From contig DUQG01000023.1 in assembly GCA_012837935.1 (NCBI GenBank), forward strand, positions 1 to 57,288: DNA of 57,288 nt, written 5' to 3'. Shown here one piece after another: positions 25,649 to 33,439 of this stretch. This DNA comes from Bacteroidales bacterium. Lineage in GTDB: Bacteria; Bacteroidota; Bacteroidia; Bacteroidales; Paludibacteraceae. The translations under genes and the position numbers were made by a program. The stretch's first letter is position 1. Every line of letters starts with the position of its first letter. The notes under the pieces are model-generated. The model searched no databases. It had not been told where the DNA came from and saw only the letters and a list, made by a program, of their open reading frames with translations.

Positions 25649-26962
25649 CTATTTGCTTCTCATAAACACATTGATAGGTGTACCGTGAAAATCCCAATGC
25701 TCGCGGATTTTATTTTCCAAGAAACGGCGATACGGCTCTTTTACGTATTGCGGTAAATTTGCAAAAAACACAAAGCTCGGTATCATCGTGTTAGGAAGCT
25801 GTGTGATATACTTTATCTTAATATATTTTCCTTTGATTGCGGGAGGTGGATAATTTTCTATTATTGGTAGAAGTACTTCGTTAAGTTTGGCTGTAGGAAC
25901 TTTCTTTTGTTTGTTGTTATACACTTCCATCGCCAAATCAAGCACTTTCAGAATGCGCTGTCTGTTGGGTACAGAGGTGAATACAATTGGAAAGTCCACG
26001 AATGGAGCAAATCTTTCTCGGATTCTCTTCTCGATTTTTTTTATGTCATTCGCTTCTTTATTCTCAATTAAGTCCCATTTGTTTACTACCACAACTAGTC
26101 CTTTCTTGTTTTTCTGTATCAAAGAAAAAATATTCATATCCTGGCTTTCCAGTCCGCGTGTAGCATCCAACATCAGAATACAGACATCTGAGTTCTCGAT
26201 GGAACGGATAGAACGAACTACGGAATAATATTCCAAATCTTCGTTGACTTTAGCTTTTTTACGAATTCCGGCGGTGTCCACCAAGTAGAAATCATGTTCA
26301 AACTTATTGAAGCGAAGGTAAATAGAGTCGCGGGTAGTTCCGGCAATATCCGTTACAATCGTTCGCTCTTCACCCATAAGAGCATTGATAAGTGACGATT
26401 TTCCGGCATTTGGACGACCTACTACTGCAAATCGCGGAATATTAGCTTCGGTTTCGTCGTTTTTATCCGATTTGAAATGAGTGATAAGCTCATCAAGAAG
26501 TTCGCCACTGCCCAATCCGTTGATGGAAGAAAGGATAATCGGGTCGCCAAGACCAAGCTTGTAAAACTCAGTTGCTTGATATTGTAAATCAAAAGTATCT
26601 ACTTTATTGGCAACGAGCATTACCGGTTTTTCGCTCATTCGGAGTATTCTGGCTACTTCCGTATCAAGGTCTGTAACACCACTGATTACATCCACCACAA
26701 AAAGTATCACATCGGCTTCTTCAATGGCGATTTTTACATGTCGGTTGATTGCTTCTTCAAATATATCGTCGGAATTTTCCACCCAGCCACCGGTGTCGAT
26801 CACTGAAAATTCGCGTCCTTCCCATTCACATTTTCCGTATTGGCGGTCGCGTGTGGTGCCGGCTACATCATTTACTATGGCACGGCGAGTTTTGGTAAGT
26901 CTGTTAAATAGGGTGGACTTGCCCACATTGGGTCGTCCTACAATTGCTACGATATTTCCCAT
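25649..26962 (-). CDS. der: Ribosome-assembly GTPase Der (EngA)
   Basis: 437 residues, the usual Der length. Two tandem GTPase domains are visible. The first has GRPNVGKS at 9-16, DTGGW and NKVD. The second has GRPNAGKS near residue 180, DTAGI and NKWD. A KH-like C-terminal domain follows, with [16 protein letters not shown] and [23 protein letters not shown]. Der binds the 50S subunit and is needed for its maturation (family knowledge). The gene is transcribed alone from a -7 box at 27069-27076 and shares the terminator with the convergent DUF4270 gene. Confidence 0.97.
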   Translation of the reverse strand: MGNIVAIVGRPNVGKSTLFNRLTKTRRAIVNDVAGTTRDRQYGKCEWEGREFSVIDTGGWVENSDDIFEEAINRHVKIAIEEADVILFVVDVISGVTDLDTEVARILRMSEKPVMLVANKVDTFDLQYQATEFYKLGLGDPIILSSINGLGSGELLDELITHFKSDKNDETEANIPRFAVVGRPNAGKSSLINALMGEERTIVTDIAGTTRDSIYLRFNKFEHDFYLVDTAGIRKKAKVNEDLEYYSVVRSIRSIENSDVCILMLDATRGLESQDMNIFSLIQKNKKGLVVVVNKWDLIENKEANDIKKIEKRIRERFAPFVDFPIVFTSVPNRQRILKVLDLAMEVYNNKQKKVPTAKLNEVLLPIIENYPPPAIKGKYIKIKYITQLPNTMIPSFVFFANLPQYVKEPYRRFLENKIREHWDFHGTPINVFMRSK

Positions 26963-27068
26963 TGGTTTTTTGTTTTTGTTCCTAAGCAGGAACGGTTAAA
27001 CTTCATTTTGTCTTATTCTCTGTCCGTTTCATCACGAAAAAGTACAGTGGGTAAAAATATTTTCGGTG

Positions 27069-27076
27069 CAAAGGTA
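27069..27076 (-). promoter_or_regulatory. -7 box of der
   Basis: On the minus strand TACCTTTG matches TAnnTTTG, about 107 nt before the der start codon. There is no clear -33 element. Confidence 0.5.
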
Positions 27077-27124
27077 CGGAAAATTTTGGAATAATTTATT
27101 GTGCCTGAGTGGGTAAGTGAAGTG

Positions 27125-27258
27125 TTAATTGCCACGCCATTTATGGTGTGGGTGATTGGGAAGCATAAAAAGGGTTTTAACCAAATTGTATAAATTTTGG
27201 CTAAAGCCTTATAGATATTAGATTAATTGATCCACGGCTTGAAAGCCGTGGCAATTAA
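27125..27258. repeat. REP/BIME-like element with 12-bp terminal inverted repeats
   Basis: TTAATTGCCACG at 27125-27136 and its exact inverse at 27247-27258 bound a 134-nt element. Inside are three palindromes: 27132-27140/27143-27151 (stem of nine with one G-U), GGCTAAAGCC at 27199-27208, and 27232-27240/27243-27251 (perfect nine). No ORF is present. The layout resembles REP/BIME repeats mobilised by RAYT (IS200/IS605-like) transposases, but no transposase lies in the window. Confidence 0.7.
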
Positions 27259-27305
27259 TTTTTACAAACAAACGGTTAGATTATCTCGCACTGACTGTAT
27301 CGGTA

Positions 27306-29501
27306 CTAACTAATAAACAGCAATTCGCGATATTTGGCTAATGGCCATATTTGATTATCCACAATTAGTTCCAGTTTGTCAATATGGTAACGAATCGTAT
27401 CAAAAAAAGGATAAACCGTGTCGTGGTAAGCAATGGCTTTCTCACGTACATTTTCAATTCGATTTGCCACTTTGCGAGCTTCCACCATTGCATCTACATT
27501 TGTCTTGATGCCGGAAATATGTAGCGCAATATCTTCAATAAGCACAATATCATGCTCGTTCAGTTGCTTCGCTTTTTCAACATCAAACACACAGCCAAGC
27601 TTATATACATTATCCAACAAAGCCGTTTGATAACGTGTCGCTACAGGAATAATATGATTAATGGATATATCACCTAAAACACGTGCTTCAATCTGAATTT
27701 TCTTGGTATAGGTTTCCCATTTTACTTCATTTCTGGCTTCCAATTCACGCTCATTCATCACCCCGACACTTTCAAACATCTCTATGCTTTGCTTGGTGGT
27801 ATATTGGTCGTAAATCAGCGGAACGCTGGTTTCACAGTTCAATCCACGTGCTTCAGCTTCTTGTTTCCACTCATCGCTGTATCCATTTCCGTCAAAGCGG
27901 ATAGGTTTACACTCTTTTATATAAAGTCGGAGTGTGTCATAAATGGCTTGATCTTTTTTCATTCCGCTTTTCATTTTGCGGTCAATTTCTTTTTTGAAAT
28001 CAATCAACTGTTTTGCCATTATCGAGTTAATTACAATTAAAGCAGCAGCGCAGTTAGCTGATGAACCTACAGCGCGGAACTCAAATCGATTACCAGTAAA
28101 AGCAAACGGCGATGTGCGGTTGCGGTCGGTATTGTCCATCAATACTTCCGGAATATGCGCCACACCCAACTTCATTTTGTGTAGTTCTTCTACCGTAATA
28201 TCGTCATCTTCCGAACTCATCTCTATTTTATCTAAAACGGAAGAAATTTGGCTGCCTAAAAACACGGAAATAATAGCAGGCGGCGCCTCATTTGCACCCA
28301 ATCGATGAGCGTTGTTGGCAGTCATGATAGAAGCTTTGAGCAAGCCGTTATGTTTGTAAACAGCCATCATTGCATTAACCACAAAGCTGATAAATAGCAA
28401 ATTCTCATTCGGAGTTTTTCCGGGTGTGAAAAGTCCAATGCCAGTATCTGTTCCCAGCGACCAGTTATTGTGTTTCCCCGAACCGTTTATACCACCAAAT
28501 GGCTTTTCGTGCAGTAAAAGCTTAAATTTATGTTTAGTGGCAATTTTGTCCATAATTGACATCACGAGCAGATTCTGGTCGTTTGCCAAATTTGTTTCGC
28601 CATAAATTGGTGCTATTTCAAATTGGTTGGGTGCTACCTCGTTATGTCTGGTTTTCAGAGGAATTCCGTATTGGTGAGCTTCGTATTCCACTTCGCGCAT
28701 AAAGGCAGCTACTCGCTGCGGTACAGCACCGAAGTAGTGGTCTTCAAGCTGTTGATTTTTAGCACTTTCGTGTCCCATTAATGTACGTCCCGTTAATTTT
28801 AAATCCGGTCTGGCATGATACAAAGCTTGATCTACCAAGAAAAATTCTTGTTCCCAACCAAGATATGAAAATACTTTCTTTACTTTTGGGTCAAAAAGTT
28901 TACAAACTTCCACGCTCGCCTTATCCACAGCCGAGAGAGATTTTAGCAATGGTGTTTTATAATCCAAAGCTTCGCCGGTGTAAGAAATAAAAACTGTTGG
29001 GATACAAAGCGTATCACCCACTATAAAAGCAGGAGATGATGGATCCCAAGCGGTATAACCCCGTGCTTCAAAGGTGTTTCTAATGCCACCGCTGGGAAAG
29101 CTGGATGCGTCCGGTTCTTGCTGAGCAAGTAGTTTTCCTGTAAACTTCTCAATCACATCACCGCCCGGCACGTCCACGTAGTCAATAAAGCTGTCGTGTT
29201 TTTCGGCAGTACCGTCAGTAAGTGGCTGAAACCAGTGTGTATAATGCGTTACACCCATTTCCACAGCCCAAAGTTTCATTCCGGCTGCTACGTGTTCGGC
29301 GATTTCGCGCGGTAAGGTTTTTCCCTCGTCAATAGCGTCGGTAACAATTTTCATCGTCTCTTTGGAGAGGTATTTGGACATTTTTTTTCGGTCAAATACA
29401 TTTTTTCCATAATACTCGGATGGTTGTTTGCCTGGTGCTGTAACCTCTAATGGAACTCTTTTGCTGGCTTCTTCTACTGCTTTGAATCTGTTTATTGGCA
29501 T
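27306..29501 (-). CDS. glnN: Glutamine synthetase type III (GSIII)
   Basis: About 731 residues, the size of GSIII and much longer than GSI. Landmarks are the GSIII-type LTGRTLMGHESAKNQQLEDHYFG, the active-site stretch TRHNEVAPNQFEIAP, INGSGKHNNWSLGTDTG, ANNAHRLGANEAPPAI and DRNRTSPFAFTGNRFEFRAVGSS. It makes glutamine from glutamate, ammonia and ATP. The frame is open ten codons further to a TTG at 29531, but that codon overlaps the predicted -7 box (29529-29536). Initiation at ATG 29499-29501 (MPINRFKAVEE) is therefore chosen. It is monocistronic on the minus strand. Confidence 0.96.
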   Translation of the reverse strand: MPINRFKAVEEASKRVPLEVTAPGKQPSEYYGKNVFDRKKMSKYLSKETMKIVTDAIDEGKTLPREIAEHVAAGMKLWAVEMGVTHYTHWFQPLTDGTAEKHDSFIDYVDVPGGDVIEKFTGKLLAQQEPDASSFPSGGIRNTFEARGYTAWDPSSPAFIVGDTLCIPTVFISYTGEALDYKTPLLKSLSAVDKASVEVCKLFDPKVKKVFSYLGWEQEFFLVDQALYHARPDLKLTGRTLMGHESAKNQQLEDHYFGAVPQRVAAFMREVEYEAHQYGIPLKTRHNEVAPNQFEIAPIYGETNLANDQNLLVMSIMDKIATKHKFKLLLHEKPFGGINGSGKHNNWSLGTDTGIGLFTPGKTPNENLLFISFVVNAMMAVYKHNGLLKASIMTANNAHRLGANEAPPAIISVFLGSQISSVLDKIEMSSEDDDITVEELHKMKLGVAHIPEVLMDNTDRNRTSPFAFTGNRFEFRAVGSSANCAAALIVINSIMAKQLIDFKKEIDRKMKSGMKKDQAIYDTLRLYIKECKPIRFDGNGYSDEWKQEAEARGLNCETSVPLIYDQYTTKQSIEMFESVGVMNERELEARNEVKWETYTKKIQIEARVLGDISINHIIPVATRYQTALLDNVYKLGCVFDVEKAKQLNEHDIVLIEDIALHISGIKTNVDAMVEARKVANRIENVREKAIAYHDTVYPFFDTIRYHIDKLELIVDNQIWPLAKYRELLFIS

Positions 29502-29528
29502 AGCTTTAGTTTGTAAAAATTTTGTGTG

Positions 29529-29536
29529 CAAAGATA
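29529..29536 (-). promoter_or_regulatory. -7 box of glnN, deciding the start codon
   Basis: On the minus strand TATCTTTG is a perfect match. Transcription would begin about 20 nt upstream of the ATG at 29501, which excludes the longer reading frame. Confidence 0.65.
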
Positions 29537-29614
29537 CAAAACTTCAAAAGAATAATCTAAATAATGATAAATTGATTTTAAAAAATGTGTGTTGATGTTA
29601 ATTTGTTAAGATTT

Positions 29615-29760
29615 TCGCCGTAGGCGATACATATCAACAGAATGTAAATGAAGAGAAAATATTTCCCCGTAGGGGATTAATAATAATTGCTAGGTTTATC
29701 CCCTACGGGGAATAGAGCTTAAACTTAGAAGATTTCTATTGATATTATTCCCTACGGGAA
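29615..29760. repeat. Four CGTAG-type palindromes arranged as a symmetric inverted dimer
   Basis: Palindromes lie at 29615-29627 (TCGCCGTAGGCGA), 29664-29676 (TCCCCGTAGGGGA), 29699-29711 (TCCCCTACGGGGA) and 29748-29760 (TTCCCTACGGGAA). The first pair carries a GTA loop and the second pair TAC. Both pairs are spaced exactly 49 nt start to start. The two 36-nt spacers are partly inverse of each other (ATATCAACAGAA versus ATATCAATAGAA on the other strand). This is a BIME-type dimer in the glnN / coiled-coil gene spacer. Confidence 0.8.
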
Positions 29761-29933
29761 AATAGAGTTACAAAAAACAAAAGCAATATTCTGATATCAA
29801 TTAAGAATGAGTGCAGATAGTCATATTAATAAAAAAAGCTTTGTAAAATGAAAACTGGCTTAAACTTTGTAAGAATACTAATAAGTCTTTGAATTTATAT
29901 ACATTCATTGATGAATATTTTCGTAAATTTTTA

Positions 29934-29941
29934 TATATTTG
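29934..29941 (+). promoter_or_regulatory. -7 box upstream of coiled-coil protein gene
   Basis: TATATTTG matches the consensus, with TTG at 29908-29910, 23 nt upstream. A 24-codon ORF (29964-30038) lies between this box and the gene at 30056 and could be a leader peptide; its sequence is not recognisable. Confidence 0.5.
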
Positions 29942-30055
29942 TCATCGAATAAAAAATATTATTATGAAACAGCCATTTAAGAGAAACCTTAAATACAAGG
30001 GAATGATTGATGGCGTGTTTCATGTGACCTTAATTTAAAAATTAAAAATAAACAC

Positions 30056-30886
30056 ATGAAATCGAAATTCTTAAAATTATCTTTTGTTTCACTATTACTG
30101 CTGCACGTTTTTTCTGTTGGTGCTCAGCATGTTAACGATGTGAATAGAGGTGTAGTACATCAAGATTCTGCGCCACCACCACCGATGGAAATTGCTTATC
30201 CTGAGGAATTGCCCGGTCAAAATGTACCAGCATATAATTCTCATTACTACAAATGGGAAGTTCCGGTATTTGAAGCAGTAGATTTGAATCGATTGCGGCA
30301 GTATGAGGCTGATAATCAGGCGTATTTAAGAGAGATTGAGGCGCTGGAAGATATTCAGAAACGAAATAAACAGCAACTCAAATCCTATCAAGACCAAGTA
30401 AAAGATTTGACTAAAGCCTTGAAGATTGAGCAGAAGAACCTGAATGAGAAACGGAGGTTTTATCGTGAGGATGAAAAATTGCTCAAACGTGAGAGAAAAC
30501 TTCGTGACCAAGAGGAGAAAATGATAAAAAAAGAAAGAAAAGAGTTGCGAAAACAAACACAAGAGATGGCCACTTGGCAGATAGAGGATAGACTGGCAAA
30601 ACTTAACGAACGCGAACAACGAATCCATTATGCAACAGAAAGATGGGAATATAAACGTGAAACATTGCATCAAAATATAGCTAAAGTTTCAGAAACTCAA
30701 ACCATTTTAAACGATAAATCCTTTGAACTTAAGACGCGAGAACGTGAATTAGCAGCATATGGAAGAGAGCAAAAAATGGTTCAAAAACAATTGTCTTTGG
30801 AAAAAAAACAAGTGAAACAAGAGATTAAAAAAGCTAAAGCTGTTATTCGTGCACAGCAAGGGAAAAAATGGTGGTGGCCGTTTTAG
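30056..30886 (+). CDS. Exported coiled-coil protein, function unknown
   Basis: 276 residues. The signal peptide MKSKFLKLSFVSLLLLHVFSVGAQ ends at a signal peptidase I-type site. Residues 25-80 are a short Pro-rich linker (QDSAPPPPMEIAYPEELPG). From about 90 to 265 the chain is extremely rich in Lys, Glu, Gln and Arg with heptad character (KSYQDQVKDLTKALKIEQ; LLKRERKLRDQEEKMIKKE), predicting a long coiled coil. It ends with KKWWWPF. I do not recognise the family. The periplasmic coiled coil might span or tether envelope layers, which is inference. The gene is alone, with a promoter box and a strong terminator. Confidence 0.75.
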   Translation: MKSKFLKLSFVSLLLLHVFSVGAQHVNDVNRGVVHQDSAPPPPMEIAYPEELPGQNVPAYNSHYYKWEVPVFEAVDLNRLRQYEADNQAYLREIEALEDIQKRNKQQLKSYQDQVKDLTKALKIEQKNLNEKRRFYREDEKLLKRERKLRDQEEKMIKKERKELRKQTQEMATWQIEDRLAKLNEREQRIHYATERWEYKRETLHQNIAKVSETQTILNDKSFELKTRERELAAYGREQKMVQKQLSLEKKQVKQEIKKAKAVIRAQQGKKWWWPF

Positions 30887-30907
30887 CAGGTAGCCTAATA
30901 AATTATA

Positions 30908-30943
30908 AGAAAAGGTAGATTGAAATTTCAATCTACCTTTTCT
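30908..30943 (+). terminator. Intrinsic terminator after coiled-coil protein gene
   Basis: A perfect palindrome, 18 bases per arm at full length, lies 22 nt after the stop codon. It ends in a T-rich run. Confidence 0.85.
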
Positions 30944-31205
30944 TTATGGATGTTTGATAGTAAAGTGAAAAAATGAAAATTCCTGAACTTCAGGATTCTA
31001 ATCTTTGTTCTAGTGCCTAAATAAGAAGTAGATAAGTAGCTATAAGCGTAATTCCTGCTATAAAAAGCAGTAAGAACTTGTAAGTTTGTAGGTTAGTTTG
31101 TTAGCTTACTGTAGTTTATGATAACCTACACAGACTGTTTTTCTAAGCTTGAAATCGTGTTTCGTTCTTAATTTTAAAAGTCGGATTACAATTTTTTTAT
31201 TTCAT
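30944..31205. other. Non-coding spacer upstream of the CDP-alcohol operon
   Basis: No ORF is supported. One 9-bp inverted repeat (TGTAGGTTA at 31087-31095 and its inverse at 31122-31130) could form a hairpin. Otherwise nothing recognisable is present. Confidence 0.5.
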
Positions 31206-31236
31206 TTTGTTAAGATGTATTTTTTGGGTAATTTTG
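31206..31236 (+). promoter_or_regulatory. Promoter of the cytidylyltransferase-led operon
   Basis: TTTG at 31206-31209 and TAATTTTG at 31229-31236 are spaced by 19 nt, one of the best -33/-7 pairs in the window. The start codon follows 45 nt after the -7 box. Confidence 0.75.
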
Positions 31237-31281
31237 TGAGTTATTACAAAAGGATTACTTTTCTGTTAAAACTATATTACT

Positions 31282-31755
31282 ATGTTTAAAAATAAAACCA
31301 TTGTTTTCACGTCGGGAACATTTGATATGTTTCATTACAATCATCTCAGAATGATAAATTACGCACGTGCATTGGCTGATATTTTGATAGTTGGCGTAAG
31401 CACCGACGAACTTGTGATGAGCTACAAAGATAAGCCTGTTATCCCGTTCCAAGAGCGTTTGCAGATTATCGAAGCACTAAAAACTCCTGATATTGTGATT
31501 CCACAGCATACGTTGGATCATACTGAAATTGTGCAAAAGCTGAATATTGATGCGTTTGTGGTGGGCGATGACTGGTGGGGCAAATACGATTATCTTAAAG
31601 ACCTTGGCGTGGATGTGTTTTACTTTCCTTATGGTGTAGGCGTTTCGTCAACGAATATTAAAAAGTCCATTCATGACAGCTACGAGGAAAAACTCAAATC
31701 GCAACAAGAAACCAAACCGAAATCGGTAAAAGATCCTTTATTGATTGGCAAATGA
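31282..31755 (+). CDS. Nucleotidyltransferase related to glycerol-3-phosphate cytidylyltransferase (TagD-like)
   Basis: 157 residues, slightly longer than TagD (about 130). The N-terminal GTFDMFHYNHLRMINYARA and the VGDDWWGKYDYLKDL segment align well by eye with TagD-type cytidylyltransferases, which join CTP and a polyol phosphate. Two departures are visible. The catalytic HxGH is H18-Y19-N20-H21, so Gly is replaced by Asn. The usual RTxGISTT is YGVGVSSTN, lacking the Arg. The enzyme may use a different alcohol phosphate or nucleotide. Its stop overlaps the start of the SDR gene by four bases (ATGA). It leads a four-gene operon with an SDR, a CDP-alcohol phosphatidyltransferase and a flippase-like protein, so a CDP-activated alcohol is the likely product. 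Confidence 0.88.
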   Translation: MFKNKTIVFTSGTFDMFHYNHLRMINYARALADILIVGVSTDELVMSYKDKPVIPFQERLQIIEALKTPDIVIPQHTLDHTEIVQKLNIDAFVVGDDWWGKYDYLKDLGVDVFYFPYGVGVSSTNIKKSIHDSYEEKLKSQQETKPKSVKDPLLIGK

Positions 31756-32480
31756 GTAAATTCGCACTTATAACCGGCGGAACAAAAGGAATTGGGAAAG
31801 CAGTGGCAGAAGCACTAGCCAAAGCTGGCTATAGACTTATCCTAACTTACGGAAATGACGAGGTGACTGCTCAATCAGTTCAAAATGAGTTCGCCGAAAA
31901 ATTCCAAACAGAAACCTATATTTTACAGGCTGATATTACTTCTGAGAAATCCATTGACACGATTGATGCGTTTTTAACGGAGAAAAACATTCGGCTTTTT
32001 TCATTGATTTTTAATGCAGGCATTACATCCCGCACGCCGTTTGAGCAGATAAAACCGAGCGAATGGCAGCAGGTCTTCTATGCCAATGTTCATTTTCCTG
32101 TTTTTCTTTTGCAACGAATTTTGTCTAAAATGGAAACAGGCGGAAATGTGCTGTTTACAGGTTCGCTGATGGGTGTATATCCACATTCGGTATCGCTCTC
32201 TTATGGTGTAACTAAGTCGGCAGTGCATGCTTTGGTGCAAAACCTAGTAAAATTTATGGCACCTTATAAAATCCGTGTCAATGCCATTGCCCCCGGATTT
32301 GTAGATACGGATTGGCAAAAAACAAAACCGATAGAAATTCGTCGGAATATTGAGAATAAAATAGCCTTGGAGCGCTTCTGCGAGCCTGACGATTTAGCGG
32401 AAGTTTATAAATTAATAGTAGAAAACAACTACCTAAACGGCGAAATAATTACCGTGAGCGGTGGATATTCATATAAATAA
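31752..32480 (+). CDS. SDR-family NAD(P)-dependent oxidoreductase (FabG-like)
   Basis: 242 residues, a classical short-chain dehydrogenase length. It has the cofactor motif TGGTKGIGKA at 8-17, the NAG structural motif, the catalytic Ser in FTGSLMG, Tyr-Lys in YGVTK, and PGFVDTDW after the sixth strand. The sequence resembles 3-oxoacyl-ACP reductases. The operon (cytidylyltransferase before, CDP-alcohol phosphatidyltransferase after) points instead to reduction of a sugar phosphate or a lipid precursor. The ATG overlaps the previous stop by four bases and its TAA overlaps the next ATG by one base, so translation is coupled. The true substrate cannot be told from sequence. Confidence 0.9.
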   Translation: MSKFALITGGTKGIGKAVAEALAKAGYRLILTYGNDEVTAQSVQNEFAEKFQTETYILQADITSEKSIDTIDAFLTEKNIRLFSLIFNAGITSRTPFEQIKPSEWQQVFYANVHFPVFLLQRILSKMETGGNVLFTGSLMGVYPHSVSLSYGVTKSAVHALVQNLVKFMAPYKIRVNAIAPGFVDTDWQKTKPIEIRRNIENKIALERFCEPDDLAEVYKLIVENNYLNGEIITVSGGYSYK

Positions 32481-33397
32481 TGACAGCAAATAAAGATAAA
32501 AAAAGCGAATATCTTAGTTCGCTTAAATCCATAGAAACCGAAAATTTTCTGGATAGAGTCTTTTATCGTCCTATCGGTTTTAAGATTGCGAAAGCAATAA
32601 GAAACACTGGAATTACACCGAATATGATTACTATCCTTTCTATTTTTGTTGGTGTAAGTGCAGGTGTTTTCTGGTGGTTCCCTTACGACTTGGGACTTGC
32701 TGTTTCAGGAATCGTAGCTTTGGTTTTGGCAAATATATTGGACTGCGTGGATGGTCAGTTGGCACGTCTTACAGGGATAAAGTCGGAAGTCGGTCGAATA
32801 TTGGATGGGTTTGCAGGCGATTTGTGGTTTGCTGCGGTTTACCTTGCTTTCGCACATCGTTTGGATATGCAATTTGACACACAGTTTGACCCTTGGATTT
32901 ATTTTGTAATAATTTTGTTGTCAGCTATTTCACACTGGAATCAAGCATCTCTTACTGACTATTATAAAACGCTACATCTTCTGTTTATCAGCAAAGACAA
33001 AGGGAAAGAATTTGAACACTCGGATAGCATTGTAGCTCGCTACAAGCAGATGCCACGAGGCGTTAGTAAACTAATCACTTGGGGATATATTGGTTACACG
33101 AAAAATCAAGAACGTCAGACACCCGAGTTACAAAAGATGCTTGTTAGACTCAGAGAAAAATACGGAAACAATCTTCCGGATGATGTGCGTGATGATTTTA
33201 GAAAGAAAAGTCTGAGCTTGATGCCTATGCTAAATATCAACACGTTTAATGGTCGTTCGATTATTCTGTTTATTTCTGTGTTGTTCAATATTCTATGGCT
33301 CTATTTCGTTTGGGAAATTATCGTACTCAATATTACCAAAGAAATAATCAAAGCTCAGCACGAAAATTATTGTAAAAATTTTGAAAAGGAAGGGTAA
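32480..33397 (+). CDS. CDP-alcohol phosphatidyltransferase family membrane enzyme
   Basis: 305 residues with several hydrophobic helices. The family motif D-x2-DG-x2-AR-x8-G-x3-D-x3-D is recognisable: D88, D91-G92, A95-R96, G105, D109. The fourth Asp, expected at 113, is Gly, and an Asp follows at 114, so it is displaced by one. That residue is the presumed base in family members (family knowledge). The enzyme would transfer an alcohol phosphate from a CDP-alcohol to an acceptor in the membrane. It is one of four tightly packed genes, directly after the SDR (stop/start overlap TAATG) and 42 nt before the flippase-like protein gene. The headgroup is unknown. It lacks the size and context of pgsA or pssA, whose substrates are glycerol-P and serine. 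Confidence 0.88.
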   Translation: MTANKDKKSEYLSSLKSIETENFLDRVFYRPIGFKIAKAIRNTGITPNMITILSIFVGVSAGVFWWFPYDLGLAVSGIVALVLANILDCVDGQLARLTGIKSEVGRILDGFAGDLWFAAVYLAFAHRLDMQFDTQFDPWIYFVIILLSAISHWNQASLTDYYKTLHLLFISKDKGKEFEHSDSIVARYKQMPRGVSKLITWGYIGYTKNQERQTPELQKMLVRLREKYGNNLPDDVRDDFRKKSLSLMPMLNINTFNGRSIILFISVLFNILWLYFVWEIIVLNITKEIIKAQHENYCKNFEKEG

Positions 33398-33439
33398 AGC
33401 CTTATTTTTGCACATTCAAAAAATTAAAAGATAATCGGC

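Noticed and set aside
29615-29760. Possible CRISPR array (regularly spaced short repeats)
   Set aside because: Only four units, each a 13-bp palindrome, with inverted second half and homologous spacers, and no cas genes nearby. It fits a BIME-type repeat.
30326-30673. Minus-strand ORF of 115 codons opposite the coiled-coil gene
   Set aside because: It is the antisense shadow of a Lys/Glu-rich coding region, full of Phe and Leu, with no start context or homology by eye.
31282-33397. Known Bacteroides phosphoinositol lipid cluster
   Set aside because: No myo-inositol-phosphate synthase or phosphatase-like gene is present, and a cytidylyltransferase and SDR take their place.
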